Below are positions 4,712-5,430 of a DNA stretch of 5,430 nt, piece after piece. How positions within the stretch are numbered: the first letter of the stretch is position 1; each line of letters opens with the position of its first letter. Below the pieces are notes generated by a model. The model was not told the DNA's origin. It saw nothing but the letters and a program-made list of their open reading frames with translations, and made no database searches. Position numbers and translations under genes: made by a program. Source of the stretch: Acidobacteriaceae bacterium (lineage in GTDB: Bacteria; Acidobacteriota; Terriglobia; Terriglobales; SbA1); assembly GCA_003136335.1 (NCBI GenBank), contig PLEA01000638.1, positions 1-5,430 on the forward strand, written 5' to 3'.

Positions 4712-5430
4712 ATGAATTGCGCGGAGCAAAGACGGGTGGTAGCGTGCCGGCTAACACTGGCTGTGATCGTCGCTATGACCGCGGCCACGAGCGCGATCTG
4801 GGCCCAGGACTCGAAGCCATCCGAGATGGCGCCCGGTGAATTGGTGCGGCTTACAGTAGCGAATGAAGTCGCGGCGGCGAACCACCCTGAAATCCACCAC
4901 ATGTTTCACTCGCGCAGACAAACCGCAAAAGGCGTTCAAACCCGAGTCTATGTCGAGACCGATCAGGCCCTGGCGAGGATGCTCATCGCTGCCAACGATC
5001 AGCCGCTGACGGCGGAACAACAGAAGGCAGAAACGGACCGTCTCGCTTCGCTTGCAAATAATCCTGACCAGCTTCGCAGGAAAGCGGCGCGCGAAAAGGA
5101 AGATGAAGATCGCAGTCTCCGCATCGTGAAAGCACTGCCAGACGCTTTTTGTTACGAATATGCGGGCACGGAGAATAGCGAGACGGCGCTGGGCAAAGCC
5201 GGAGACCAGCTATTGAAGTTGAAGTTCAAACCCAATCCCGCTTACAATCCGCCGTCCCATGTGGAACAGGTACTGACGGGCATGCAAGGCGAGTTACTGA
5301 TCGATCCGGAAATGAAGCGTCTCGCGAGGATCGACGGCACTCTTTTCCAAGAGGTCACGTTCGGATGGGGAATTCTGGGCCATCTCAACAAGGGCGGACA
5401 CTTCCGCGTCCAGCAGGCCGACTTGGGCTT
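4712..5430 (+). CDS. Secreted protein of unknown function (partial, runs off the right edge)
   Basis: The frame is open from ATG 4712 to the window end, giving 239 complete codons, and continues beyond it. The N-terminus is a signal peptide: a basic n-region with Arg7/Arg8 and Arg13, a hydrophobic stretch LTLAVIVAMTAATSAIW (14-30), and a likely cleavage after Ala31 (IWA before QDS). The protein is therefore exported, probably to the periplasm or outer envelope; no lipobox Cys is seen at the cleavage point. Residues 99-145 are highly charged and probably helical. From about 145 the sequence becomes beta-like, with GELLIDPEMKRLARIDGTLF (193-212) and a Gly-rich FGWGILGHLNKGGHFRV (217-233). This alternating pattern could belong to a LolA-like half-barrel, but that is a guess and I recognise no named family. 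The gene is divergent from the bactofilin gene across 204 bp. The start is supported by the signal peptide rather than by a ribosome binding site. Confidence 0.8.
   Translation, partial: MNCAEQRRVVACRLTLAVIVAMTAATSAIWAQDSKPSEMAPGELVRLTVANEVAAANHPEIHHMFHSRRQTAKGVQTRVYVETDQALARMLIAANDQPLTAEQQKAETDRLASLANNPDQLRRKAAREKEDEDRSLRIVKALPDAFCYEYAGTENSETALGKAGDQLLKLKFKPNPAYNPPSHVEQVLTGMQGELLIDPEMKRLARIDGTLFQEVTFGWGILGHLNKGGHFRVQQADLG

Noticed and set aside
4504..4902. A 132-residue minus-strand open frame upstream of the bactofilin gene
   Set aside because: It overlaps the divergent promoters and is antisense to the signal peptide of the plus-strand gene. It has no ribosome binding site or domain.

Overview
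The window looks like a chromosomal stretch from an environmental, moderately GC-rich, Gram-negative-type bacterium, most probably an Acidobacteriota (Terriglobia/Koribacter-like). This is inferred from three things: the kinds of gene present, the short leaders behind TGCTAnnnT-type -10 elements, and the intergenic repeats, which resemble dispersed repeats I remember from that phylum. No rRNA, tRNA, CRISPR array, transposase or phage gene is visible.

Layout. The left edge (1-94) may hold the last codons of a plus-strand gene. A gene-poor stretch of about 470 bp with degenerate tandem repeats follows. A complete half-size ABC exporter (569-2383, +, MdlA/YheI type) comes next. After it lies a 122-bp multi-hairpin repeat element (2396-2517), then a small class I SAM-dependent methyltransferase (2542-3225, +). 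This gene converges on a second, unrelated SAM methyltransferase (3326-4045, -). The two are separated by a large inverted repeat built from a 7-bp unit (3220-3319). The second methyltransferase lies downstream of, and is probably cotranscribed with, a bactofilin gene (4148-4507, -), which has a good ribosome binding site and a plausible sigma70-type promoter. A 204-bp divergent intergenic region leads to a secreted protein of unknown function (4712 to beyond the right edge, +).

How the genes may work together. Only bactofilin plus methyltransferase look like an operon. The exporter and the first methyltransferase are codirectional, but a repeat element with terminator-like features separates them, so they are probably independent. 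The exporter carries Asp in place of the catalytic Glu after Walker B, as in the degenerate-site subunit of heterodimeric exporters, yet no partner half-transporter is visible here. The most interesting leads are the lone degenerate-site exporter, the bactofilin-methyltransferase pairing, and the two structured repeat elements. Nothing here proves a new system. All family assignments come from reading motifs, without database searches.
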